Positions 8,022 to 15,776 of a DNA stretch of 38,200 nucleotides are shown here, in pieces. Within the stretch, counting starts at the first letter, position 1. The number at the start of each line of letters is the position of its first letter. The notes below the pieces were generated by a model. The model ran no database searches and had not been told where the DNA came from. It saw only the letters and a program-made list of their open reading frames with translations. The position numbers and the translations under genes were made by a program. This DNA comes from Coraliomargarita sp. (lineage in GTDB: Bacteria; Verrucomicrobiota; Verrucomicrobiia; Opitutales; Coraliomargaritaceae): contig PAAN01000027.1 of NCBI GenBank assembly GCA_002699365.1, positions 1 through 38,200 on the forward strand. Direction: 5' to 3'.

Positions 8022-8846
8022 ATGAGTATTCAAACAACACCTAAGGACCTGCTAGATGCAGGTGTGCATTTTGGTCACCAACTACGTCGCTGGAATCCGA
8101 AGTCTAAGCCGTATGTGTATGACAACCGTAATGGTATTTCCATTATAGATTTAGAGCAGACGCATGCTTTGCTCGAAAAGGCGAGTGCATACATTGAAGA
8201 GACCGTAGCATCTGGCAAAGATGTGCTATTTATAGGTACTAAAAAACAGGCACAAGACATCATGCGTGAGGCAGCAACTGCCAGCCAGATGCCATTTTGC
8301 GTGAATCGCTGGATGGGTGGCGGTTTAACAAATTTTGCTACGATTAAGACATCACTTGTTAAATATCGTAAGTTTTTAAAGATGGATGCTGAGGGCGAAC
8401 TCGATAAGCTTCCCGGCAAAGAAGAGGCAGCAATCCGTCGTCAAATGTCACGAATGAATCGCAATTTTGAAGGGATTTTGAACATTGAGGAATTACCTGC
8501 AGCGCTCTTTGTAGTCGATACTAAAAATGAAGAGATTGCTGTCGCTGAAGCTGTCCGTTTAGGCATACCAGTAATTGGCTTGGTAGATACAAATTCAGAT
8601 CCGACAATTCTTGATTTCCCGATCCCAGGCAATGATGACGCAGTGAAATCAATACGCATTATCGTAGAAACAATTATGGAGGCGATTCAAAGTGGTCTAG
8701 CTCAACGTGCAGCTAAGAAGGTTCAAAAAAGTGCAGTTCCACTTGTGCGTGAACAAGTATTTGAGCAAGATGGTGACGTGGAAGTTACCTTGCCAGAAGG
8801 CTATGGTGAAGAAGAGAAAGAAGAGGAAAGTTCGGAAGAAAATTAA
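8022..8846 (+). CDS. rpsB: 30S ribosomal protein uS2
   Basis: uS2 binds the 30S head-body junction late in assembly and is needed for bS1 attachment. The 274-residue product begins with the family motif DLLDAGVHFGHQLRRWNPKSKPYVY and contains VLFIGTKKQAQDIM, WMGGGLTNF, FVVDTKNEEIAVAEA and IPVIGLVDTNSDP. It is longer than the E. coli protein because of a tail that ends in a strongly acidic run (EEEKEEESSEEN). The ATG is preceded by an A/T-rich stretch without a proper Shine-Dalgarno sequence. tsf follows after 27 bases, the near-universal rpsB-tsf operon order. Confidence 0.98.
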   Translation: MSIQTTPKDLLDAGVHFGHQLRRWNPKSKPYVYDNRNGISIIDLEQTHALLEKASAYIEETVASGKDVLFIGTKKQAQDIMREAATASQMPFCVNRWMGGGLTNFATIKTSLVKYRKFLKMDAEGELDKLPGKEEAAIRRQMSRMNRNFEGILNIEELPAALFVVDTKNEEIAVAEAVRLGIPVIGLVDTNSDPTILDFPIPGNDDAVKSIRIIVETIMEAIQSGLAQRAAKKVQKSAVPLVREQVFEQDGDVEVTLPEGYGEEEKEEESSEEN

Positions 8847-8873
8847 TTTTATTAACTACATTTAAAAATAACA

Positions 8874-9467
8874 ATGAGTGTTCAAATTACAGCTAAAATG
8901 GTAGGTGATCTTCGCGAATGCACTGGAGCCGGCCTTATGGATTGCAAAAGGGCTTTGGTTGAATCTGGTGGAGACAACGATAAGGCGATTGAATTATTGC
9001 GTAAGAAAGGTGTGGCTACCGCAGCTAAAAAAGCAGGTCGTGACGCTAGTGAGGGCTTGATTGATACGTACATTCATCTAGGCGGTAAAGTCGGAGTCCT
9101 TTGTGAGATTAATTGTGAGAGTGATTTTGTTGCCAAGACAGATGATTTTAAGCAGTTCGTTCGTGATATTGCTATGCATGTAGCAGCTGCGAACCCTGTA
9201 TGCGTATCTCGCGAAGAGATTGATCCAGAATTATTGGAGCGTGAGCGTGAGGTAGCTCGTGGTCAGGCTGAGGGAAAACCAGCTCAAGCAGTAGAGAAGA
9301 TAATTGAGGGCAAAATTAATAAATATTTGTCCGAAAATTGCCTTTTGGAGCAAGCCTTTGTTAAGAATCCGGATCAAACGATTCAGGAAGTCTTGACTGC
9401 TATGATTGCTAAGATGGGAGAGAATATGGTCATTAAACGTTTCGCTCGTTTTCAAATAGGCGCTTAA
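8874..9467 (+). CDS. tsf: translation elongation factor Ts, short form
   Basis: EF-Ts recycles EF-Tu by releasing GDP. The N-terminal UBA-like domain is clear (VGDLRECTGAGLMDCKRAL), followed by KKGVATAAKKAGRDASEG and the EF-Tu contact motif CESDFVAKTDDF. The protein has 197 residues against about 280 in E. coli, the same size class as the Thermus protein, which lacks one of the two core subdomains and works as a dimer. Frame and terminator are intact, so the short length is not a truncation. It ends just before the strong terminator at 9487-9518 and closes the rpsB operon. Confidence 0.97.
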   Translation: MSVQITAKMVGDLRECTGAGLMDCKRALVESGGDNDKAIELLRKKGVATAAKKAGRDASEGLIDTYIHLGGKVGVLCEINCESDFVAKTDDFKQFVRDIAMHVAAANPVCVSREEIDPELLEREREVARGQAEGKPAQAVEKIIEGKINKYLSENCLLEQAFVKNPDQTIQEVLTAMIAKMGENMVIKRFARFQIGA

Positions 9468-9486
9468 AATTATAATTTTTAGAAAT

Positions 9487-9518
9487 AAGCCCTTCATATT
9501 TACATGGAGGGCTTTTTT
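9487..9518 (+). terminator. intrinsic terminator of the rpsB-tsf operon
   Basis: An 11-base-pair stem (AAGCCCTTCAT with ATGGAGGGCTT, one G-U pair) with a six-base loop is followed by a T-run. It starts 20 bases after the tsf stop codon. Confidence 0.92.
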
Positions 9519-9548
9519 ATACCCTAATAAATAAAAAAACTAAATACT

Positions 9549-9587
9549 AAGACGTAAACTCCAGTCTTGCTATTTAGTCACACTAAA
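9549..9587 (+). promoter_or_regulatory. two inverted repeats upstream of the GDP-mannose pyrophosphorylase gene
   Basis: AAGAC (9549-9553) is mirrored by GTCTT (9564-9568). Next to it lies the dyad TTTAGT-CAC-ACTAAA (9573-9587), 14 bases before the ATG. They could be an operator or leader structure; no promoter with good -10 and -35 boxes could be fixed in this 83-base gap. Confidence 0.25.
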
Positions 9588-9601
9588 GAAGCCTTAACTA
9601 G

Positions 9602-10693
9602 ATGCATAAAAGATACGTAGTCATAATGGCAGGAGGTAAAGGAGAGCGTTTTTGGCCGGAGAGTCGATTATCTCGCCCGAAGCAATTATTGCCTATTGTG
9701 GGTGATTCTGCTATGCTTGCGCAGACAATTAAACGATTGGAAGGGCTCGTTGATTCGCAAGATATCTTTGTGATTACCAATGCACAGCAGCGCGCCGCAG
9801 TGCTAGAGGTGTGTCCTAAATTAGATCCTGCTAAAGTTATTGGTGAACCGGTAGGTCGAGACACTGCTGCTGCAGTTGGGCTAGCCACTATACTCGTTAG
9901 GCGGGAAGACCCAGGGGCAATCTTTGCGATGTTGCCCGCTGATGCAGTGATTCATGATGCACAGGGTCTTAGGGCTACCCTAGAAACTGCTTTTCTGGCG
10001 GCTGAAGAAGATTGTGTAGTAGCAACTATTGGTATCCAGGCGCAATTCCCAGCGACAGGATATGGCTATATACAGCAAGGAAAGCCCACGCAAAAATATG
10101 CAGATCGATATGCTTATAAAGTAAAGCGTTTCGTTGAAAAGCCGGATCATGATACGGCGCAAAGCTACATCGAATCAGGCGACTATTTTTGGAATGCAGG
10201 TATGTTTGTTTGGTCAGTGGATACGATTGTTGATCAACTCGAGAAAAGTACTCCTAATTTATGGGCGGCTTTGCTGAAGATCGATACGGAGCTCAGTACA
10301 GGTGCTAACTTAGATGAACTTTTAGAAGAGCATTATCCTAGGCTTGAAAAGATATCCGTCGACTATGCCATTATTGAAAAAGCAAGTAATGTTATAATGG
10401 TGGAGTCGGGCTTTGACTGGGATGATGTTGGAGAGTGGCCTGCAGTCGCCCGTCATTACCCAGCTGACAATGAAGAAAATGTGGTTCGTGGTGCTGCTTA
10501 TCTTCAGGCTTCTAGAGAAAATATTGTTTTCTCTAGAGATCCGGATCATCTAGTAGCGATGCTAGGTGTGGAAGATTTAATCGTGGTTAAGACTGATGAT
10601 GCTACGCTAATATGCCACAAAGATAAGGCGCAAAACCTTAAAGATTTCGTTCAATCGATTGGCGATCAAGAGCGCTATTCGCATCTTATGTAA
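9602..10693 (+). CDS. manC: mannose-1-phosphate guanylyltransferase (GDP-mannose pyrophosphorylase)
   Basis: The enzyme makes GDP-mannose from mannose 1-phosphate and GTP in the cytoplasm, feeding glycan, LPS and exopolysaccharide synthesis. The nucleotidyltransferase signature GGKGERFWPESRLSRPKQ occupies residues 11-28. Further family motifs are GEPVGRDTAAAVGLAT, LPADAVI, ATGYGYI, VKRFVEKPD, FWNAGMFVWS and DYAIIEKA, then FDWDDVGEW. Its 363 residues cover only the pyrophosphorylase module; the C-terminal phosphomannose isomerase domain of bifunctional ManC/AlgA proteins is absent. ruvX follows 32 bases downstream in the same direction. The symbol manC is used for the pyrophosphorylase activity only. 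Confidence 0.92.
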   Translation: MHKRYVVIMAGGKGERFWPESRLSRPKQLLPIVGDSAMLAQTIKRLEGLVDSQDIFVITNAQQRAAVLEVCPKLDPAKVIGEPVGRDTAAAVGLATILVRREDPGAIFAMLPADAVIHDAQGLRATLETAFLAAEEDCVVATIGIQAQFPATGYGYIQQGKPTQKYADRYAYKVKRFVEKPDHDTAQSYIESGDYFWNAGMFVWSVDTIVDQLEKSTPNLWAALLKIDTELSTGANLDELLEEHYPRLEKISVDYAIIEKASNVIMVESGFDWDDVGEWPAVARHYPADNEENVVRGAAYLQASRENIVFSRDPDHLVAMLGVEDLIVVKTDDATLICHKDKAQNLKDFVQSIGDQERYSHLM

Positions 10694-10725
10694 ATTATCC
10701 GTCGTAGATTTATAGTTCAATTAAT

Positions 10726-11157
10726 TTGTTAGGAATAGATTGGGGAGAGAAAAGAATCGGCTTAGCCTTTGCTGATTCGATCGGTGTCGCTTTGCCAGTT
10801 GACGCTGCAGTATCCACCTCAAAGCGTAAGCGCTTTATGCAGATAGAAAACCTCATAAAGGAGCGCAGCATAAATGAACTTGTTGTTGGCTACCCATTAA
10901 ATATGAATGGAAGCGTCGGTTTTAAGGCGAAAGAAGTGGATCTGTTTATTGCAGAATTAGAGCGCCGCTTTAGTCTGCCAGTTCACAGAGTCGACGAAAG
11001 GCTATCGAGTCACAGTGTGGAGCAGGGCTTAAAATTTCAAAAAAGGAAACCAAGTCGCCAGAGTGGAGAAATAGATTCACGTGCAGCAGCACTAATCCTA
11101 CAGGATTTTATTGAAGAGCGCCAATTAAGAGCATCTAGAAATACTCGTCATCAATAG
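10726..11157 (+). CDS. ruvX: RuvX/YqgF-family putative pre-16S rRNA nuclease
   Basis: YqgF proteins are RNase H-fold nucleases implicated in maturing the 5' end of 16S rRNA. The 143-residue product has the RNase H pattern: GIDWGEKRIGLAF with Asp5, VVGYPLNMNGS, VHRVDERLSS with Asp90 and Glu91, and IDSRAAALILQDF with Asp117. The start is TTG at 10726; the Rossmann-like first strand begins at residue 2, so no other start is possible. There is no Shine-Dalgarno sequence. The gene ends 11 bases from the convergent SulP gene. Confidence 0.93.
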   Translation: MLGIDWGEKRIGLAFADSIGVALPVDAAVSTSKRKRFMQIENLIKERSINELVVGYPLNMNGSVGFKAKEVDLFIAELERRFSLPVHRVDERLSSHSVEQGLKFQKRKPSRQSGEIDSRAAALILQDFIEERQLRASRNTRHQ

Positions 11158-11168
11158 GCTGGGTTGAT

Positions 11169-12980
11169 TCAGTTGCGGTGACTATGATCGGATTCCTTAT
11201 TTGTATCGATATAAATCGAAACATTGGCATCCGTATCCCCAAGGTGTTCATTCGCTCTTTTTAATGCTCTAGCAGTCGAGAGTGTAGGATTTTCCGGATC
11301 ATCCATAAAAATATTTCTCGCCTCCATATATTCATAAAGCCCAGCATTTCGTAGCACGCGGATAAGATCGCTTTTAGCTTCGCTGAGTATCAAATACCGT
11401 CCCATTTCATTGATATAACGCACAAGTTCTTCCAAAGCCATCACGCCTGAGGCATCCATGTGATGGGCATTGCGCATTTTAAGAATGACAATTTTCAAAT
11501 TAGGATCTTCGCAGATGCGTCGCATTTGATCTCGGAACAAATCAGCTGCTCCGAAAAATAATTCTCCTTCTACATGAACAATGGAAACTTCTGGTAGTTG
11601 ACGAGTCGACTGTGAGTTCATCTCAGCTAATTCGCCCTTCTCGTTGAAGGTATATTCAACCATATCTGGACGTGCGACTTTTTTAAGAAAAAGTACTATA
11701 GATGCACCAACTCCTATATAAATTGCACTATCGAGAGGTAATAATAATCCACTGCCGAAAGTTAAGCTAAAGACGATTGCATCTGAGCGTGTCGCACTGG
11801 TGACAATTTTTATAGTGCGTCGGTTAATTAGAGAGATACCTATGGCTATAACTAGTACGGCAAGAACGCATTGTGGTATATGTTTTGTGAACGGACCAAC
11901 AGCGAACGCTCCAAGCATAACGATGAGTCCACTAATAATACTTGCGACAGGTGTTCGCCCGCCACTAGCAACAGACAGTGAGGAACGTGTGAGTGACCCT
12001 GAAGCGGGCATTCCAGAGAGAAGTGCGCAGGCTATATTACTCGTGCCGATTGAAAACATAGCTTGGTTCGCATTGAACCGGGAACCGGTTCGAGCCGCTA
12101 GAGATTTCCCCATAGAAATTCCCTCTAGCACGCACATAAGTGCAATCGCAAGAGCTGGTCCAGTTAGTAGCGCGATATTATCGACGGATATCGTAGGAAT
12201 ACTCCACGACCAATCACGTGCATCAATACCGCTTAAGTGTGCTACCCGGTGAGAAGGATCTAAAAGAAATGAACTAGCAACCGAAAGGACGATCAGGCAG
12301 ATGGCTACATTTGGAAACGATTTTAGCTTACAGTTAAGAAAAATAAATAAAGTCGCCGTAGCTATGCTGATGCAGAGAGTAAATAAATGTACAGTTGCTA
12401 GGTCGCTGCTTATTAATTGAACAGACTCAAAAAAAGTAGCGCCTCTTTGGTCGCTAAGGTCGAGTCCAAGAGCTTTTGGTATTTGGTTTGTTATTATTAA
12501 AAGTGCAGCCGCAGTTATATACCCAGTGATTACGGATCGAGAAATATATTGTATTAAATTAGCGACTTTAAAATAGGCACCAACCATAATAAAAGTCCCA
12601 GTTAGCAAGACTAGGAGCGGTAGCATGATCAATGAATCGTTTCCACTTATACTTAAGCTAGTGAAAGTACTAATTAATAGAATTGAGGTAGCATTTGTCG
12701 GCCCAAGCGTAATAAACCGACTTTTCGCAAAAATAGGTCCTACTAAAGCCGCTATTGCGGAGCCATAAATCCCATATTCGATGGGTAATCCTGCGATGAG
12801 TGCGTAGGCCATACCTTGTGGGAATGCAAGCAGCGCAACATTGAGGCCAGCGCGAAGATCACCTCCAAAATATTCCAGTCGATAGCTGGAGAGTGTTTTA
12901 AAAAGGGGAAAATACTCGAGTGAATTATAATCTCTGGCTGCACTAAGTGCTCGTTTTAGGTATGAGAAAGATGCTATCAC
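11169..12980 (-). CDS. SulP-family anion permease with C-terminal STAS domain
   Basis: This is an inner-membrane SLC26/SulP transporter, likely for sulfate, bicarbonate or another anion. The 603-residue protein has the family entry motif DLRAGLNVALLAFPQGMAYALIAGLP near residue 40. About a dozen hydrophobic segments follow to roughly residue 430, including the SGMPASGSLTRSSLSVASGGRTPVASI region. A cytoplasmic STAS domain (about 460-580) contains IVHVEGELFFGAADLF and MDASGVMALEELVRYI. The start is GTG at 12980; no ATG lies upstream in frame near it. It lies 54 bases after the HisN-type phosphatase gene on the same strand. The substrate is not decided. Confidence 0.92.
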   Translation of the reverse strand: MIASFSYLKRALSAARDYNSLEYFPLFKTLSSYRLEYFGGDLRAGLNVALLAFPQGMAYALIAGLPIEYGIYGSAIAALVGPIFAKSRFITLGPTNATSILLISTFTSLSISGNDSLIMLPLLVLLTGTFIMVGAYFKVANLIQYISRSVITGYITAAALLIITNQIPKALGLDLSDQRGATFFESVQLISSDLATVHLFTLCISIATATLFIFLNCKLKSFPNVAICLIVLSVASSFLLDPSHRVAHLSGIDARDWSWSIPTISVDNIALLTGPALAIALMCVLEGISMGKSLAARTGSRFNANQAMFSIGTSNIACALLSGMPASGSLTRSSLSVASGGRTPVASIISGLIVMLGAFAVGPFTKHIPQCVLAVLVIAIGISLINRRTIKIVTSATRSDAIVFSLTFGSGLLLPLDSAIYIGVGASIVLFLKKVARPDMVEYTFNEKGELAEMNSQSTRQLPEVSIVHVEGELFFGAADLFRDQMRRICEDPNLKIVILKMRNAHHMDASGVMALEELVRYINEMGRYLILSEAKSDLIRVLRNAGLYEYMEARNIFMDDPENPTLSTARALKRANEHLGDTDANVSIYIDTNKESDHSHRN

Positions 12981-13034
12981 AACCGTTTAATTAGAATTTT
13001 TTAAGTCGAGCAATTGAATCATCACGCAGAGCAT

Positions 13035-13826
13035 TTACTCCATTGATTTAGGGTAAATAACATTCATAACTTCTGAATGTAGCGGTTCTTTTGCCGCGAT
13101 AATACACCGCTCGTCAAAGGCATCGCCGCCTTTCCACCCTGTGGCTTTGATTCCTGCACCTTGTAGGCAAGGGATGATTGCTGCACAGTCCCAAATCTCC
13201 ATCAGTGGATCGCACATAATATCAATAAATCCAGCACACAGAAGAATATATCCACCAGCATCTCCCCAGGATCTATAAAGAGATGACAATGGTGGAAGGC
13301 GCTCCCATTGGGCGTTATTTTGCCATAAGCTAGGACGGATCGGATCGGTAGTGCAGAGAGTTGCCTCCGATAACTTGCACGGAGCGCGACCGCTGACAGG
13401 CTTGCCATTTAGGGTCGTGCGTTCTCCGTCACCGATAATTTTCTGTTTTAGCACAGGTTGGTTGATAGCTCCAATTATGGGGCGACCATTGTGTAATAGT
13501 GCTATTAGGGTCGCAAAAAGAGGAACTCCAGAAATAAATGACTTCGTGCCATCTACTGGATCAAGTACCCAGACAAATTCTGCATCTACTTTATCTGTAC
13601 CGTACTCTTCTCCGATAATACCATGGTCTGGGTAACGCTCGCTAATAATCTGTCGAATACGTTTTTCAGCATTACGATCTGCTATTGTAACTGGTGTCGC
13701 GTCAGATTTACGCTCAACTTCTACATCAGGTCCATAGTGAGGAAGTATTTCTTTGGCAGCCTCTTCGCAAAGCAAGTCGATAAAAACTTTGAACTCTTCT
13801 TTTTGTTCGTGGCTAATAGCAGTCAT
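13035..13826 (-). CDS. hisN: inositol monophosphatase-family phosphatase, probably histidinol-phosphatase
   Basis: The 263-residue protein is a Mg-dependent, Li-sensitive-type phosphatase. The metal site is visible as Glu73/Glu74 in IGEEYG, Asp89 and Asp92 in WVLDPVDGTKSF, and Asp213 in IWDCAAIIP. The stretch SFISGVPLFATLIALLHNGRPIIGAINQPVL resembles HisN histidinol-phosphatases more than SuhB or CysQ. No other his genes are in the window. The downstream neighbour is a SulP transporter, so a CysQ-like role in sulfate assimilation (3'-phosphoadenosine 5'-phosphate hydrolysis) is a weaker alternative. Family certain, substrate moderate. Confidence 0.82.
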   Translation of the reverse strand: MTAISHEQKEEFKVFIDLLCEEAAKEILPHYGPDVEVERKSDATPVTIADRNAEKRIRQIISERYPDHGIIGEEYGTDKVDAEFVWVLDPVDGTKSFISGVPLFATLIALLHNGRPIIGAINQPVLKQKIIGDGERTTLNGKPVSGRAPCKLSEATLCTTDPIRPSLWQNNAQWERLPPLSSLYRSWGDAGGYILLCAGFIDIMCDPLMEIWDCAAIIPCLQGAGIKATGWKGGDAFDERCIIAAKEPLHSEVMNVIYPKSME

Positions 13827-13977
13827 ATTGAAAATTTAAAGGACTTTTAAAAATCACAATTATTGGCCTGTTGGACTTAGTGGCAACGGAGAATTCTCTA
13901 GATTTTTGTTCCTAGTGGTTGAAATTCAAAATATGCTTTTCTGCATACAGAATCTCGATAACGTATGTTTGTTTTAT

Positions 13978-14637
13978 ATGAAGAACGCAACTATCCACGT
14001 TATAGATTTTGAAGGTAGCCGTACCAGTGGTATTGTAGAATATGGTGTAGTTACATTGCTGGGTACGTCCATAGAATCAACCGCAACACGGATTTGTTCA
14101 CCAAGTGGACCTCTATCCAATACAGACATTATTAAACATGGAATAAGCGAAGAATGTGCATCTATTGAGGTAAGTTTTGAAAGTGAATGGGAGCGTTTTG
14201 CTCGCTTGCGACAGACCGGCCCGTTGTGTGCTCATAATGCATCGGTTGAGGATGGCTTACTTCGAAGCTTATGGAGCTACCCTAGGCAATCCCCAGATTT
14301 TACTGAAGCTACCGAGTCAATTGCTTCTTGGGGCCCATGGTTGGATACACTTCATATATATCGCCAACTCTATCCTCGACTAGAAAGCTATAAATTACAG
14401 GACCTAATTGATTTGTTTGGTTTAAAGCCTGAACTAGAAGATAGAGCTAAACTCTACTGCCCGGCTACTCGTATAGGATTTCACTGTGCTCTTTATGACG
14501 CGCTAGCTTGTGCTCTATTATTACTCCGTCTTTTTTCTCAACCTGAATTAAAGAAAATTAATATTCCTTGGCTACTGCTTCAGAGCACTGCATCAGCAGA
14601 AAAACGTGCAAATTTCGTCCAGCAAGAACTTCTCTAA
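13978..14637 (+). CDS. DEDDh-type 3'-5' exonuclease (DnaQ/epsilon-like)
   Basis: The protein has the three exonuclease motifs: Exo I in HVIDFEGSRTSGIVEYGVV (Asp and Glu), Exo II in LCAHNASVEDGLLRS (Asp), and Exo III in GFHCALYDALACALLLL (His and Asp five residues later). The fold and motifs match the proofreading epsilon subunit and related RNases, but it stands alone, without a polymerase. I start it at ATG 13978 (MKNATIHVIDFEG), giving 219 residues; a TTG 72 bases upstream would add a stretch without family resemblance. It is divergent from the HisN-type phosphatase gene and upstream of fmt. Confidence 0.82.
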   Translation: MKNATIHVIDFEGSRTSGIVEYGVVTLLGTSIESTATRICSPSGPLSNTDIIKHGISEECASIEVSFESEWERFARLRQTGPLCAHNASVEDGLLRSLWSYPRQSPDFTEATESIASWGPWLDTLHIYRQLYPRLESYKLQDLIDLFGLKPELEDRAKLYCPATRIGFHCALYDALACALLLLRLFSQPELKKINIPWLLLQSTASAEKRANFVQQELL

Positions 14638-14684
14638 TGGACTTATTTCCTAATAAATACAGTAGCTTAACTAGTGCTGCATTA

Positions 14685-14690
14685 TATAAT
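14685..14690 (+). promoter_or_regulatory. possible -10 box for fmt
   Basis: A perfect TATAAT stands 50 bases before the fmt ATG. No convincing -35 box lies 16-18 bases upstream. Confidence 0.35.
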
Positions 14691-14740
14691 TTCTTTGCTT
14701 AATTTTCGTAATACAAACAGTTGTAGGCATAGTTTTTTAT

Positions 14741-15718
14741 ATGATTCCCAGTAAGCAAATAGTATTTTTTGGATCGGATTCTATATGTCTACCTATCCTA
14801 AACTATTTAAATACCGACTGTTCGCACTTATGCCAACTAAGAGCAGTTATTTCTCAGCCAGATCGAAGGCAAGGGCGTGGAAAGAAATACCAGTCAAATC
14901 CAGTTTCACAATGGGCTATTTCAAATTCCGTCGAATTACTGCAACCAGAGAATCCGGATGAAGCACTTGCTGACTGGTTAATCACCAAACAAGTCGTGGC
15001 TTCGATTGTAATGGCCTATGGGCATTATTTACCTCGATTTATTCGTGAGGCGACTCCTTTAGGTATGGTAAATTTGCACGGATCATTGTTGCCACGCTAC
15101 CGTGGAGCATCTCCAATCGAGACTGCCTTATCATTAGGCGATTCTACTACAGGTGTTTGCTTGATGCAGGTAGGGTCTCAGATGGATGCAGGTGGCGTCG
15201 CAGATACTCAAGAAGTTTGTATCGAACAAGTAGATACGAGCATTAGTCTACGAAAAAAAATGGGCGAAGCATGTGTCCCATTAATGCGGAGAAATCTTAA
15301 TGAATTGATAGGAGGGTCACTAAAATTCATTCCGCAAGAGTCCTCTCGGGCATCTTTCTGTCGAAAGATTACTAAAGAGGACGGAGCTATTGATTTCAAT
15401 ACTTCAGTTTCTGAGATTGATTGCCGTTTACGCGCTTTTTCGTCATGGCCAGGTAGTTATTTTATGCATCAGGGCACTGCGATTAAAGTAGGCCACACAT
15501 CGCTATTGCAGCATTCACTGAAAAAAGTTCCAGGGACTATAATTGATATAAGCGATGGGGTCACTGTAGCAGTAACTAATGGAGCAATATGTTTTCATCA
15601 ATTACAACGTCCTGGAGGGCGTATGCTGGAAACTCGGGATTTCCTAAATGGTTACGATTTGCCCGCCGGCACGCAGCTCGAATGCATCCCTTCGGCTTCT
15701 TTAATTGTATCAAGTTGA
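14741..15718 (+). CDS. fmt: methionyl-tRNA formyltransferase
   Basis: Fmt adds a formyl group from 10-formyl-tetrahydrofolate to initiator Met-tRNA. The 325-residue protein shows VISQPDRRQGRGKK, then the catalytic core VNLHGSLLPRYRGASPI with Asn111 and His113, and MDAGGVADTQ with Asp149. The C-terminal OB-like tRNA-binding domain follows from about residue 210. Length is normal (E. coli 315). The PDRRQGRGKK loop is the usual tRNA-recognition insert. No Shine-Dalgarno sequence precedes the ATG. It converges with the permease gene beginning at 15777. Confidence 0.95.
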   Translation: MIPSKQIVFFGSDSICLPILNYLNTDCSHLCQLRAVISQPDRRQGRGKKYQSNPVSQWAISNSVELLQPENPDEALADWLITKQVVASIVMAYGHYLPRFIREATPLGMVNLHGSLLPRYRGASPIETALSLGDSTTGVCLMQVGSQMDAGGVADTQEVCIEQVDTSISLRKKMGEACVPLMRRNLNELIGGSLKFIPQESSRASFCRKITKEDGAIDFNTSVSEIDCRLRAFSSWPGSYFMHQGTAIKVGHTSLLQHSLKKVPGTIIDISDGVTVAVTNGAICFHQLQRPGGRMLETRDFLNGYDLPAGTQLECIPSASLIVSS

Positions 15719-15731
15719 TCACGGATCGTTG

Positions 15732-15753
15732 ATAGGGGCGAAGTTTACCCTAT
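15732..15753. terminator. weak hairpin between converging fmt and permease genes
   Basis: ATAGGG (15732-15737) pairs with CCCTAT (15748-15753) over ten bases. There is no T-run on either strand, so termination activity is doubtful. Confidence 0.3.
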
Positions 15754-15776
15754 AAGAATTTTATAAGATATGCGCC

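Noticed and set aside
8075..8419. Open frame of 114 codons antisense to rpsB
   Set aside because: Shadow of a highly conserved ribosomal protein gene; no motif and no start context.
11800..12252. Open frame of 150 codons antisense to the SulP gene
   Set aside because: Fully overlapped by conserved transmembrane and signature regions of the transporter.
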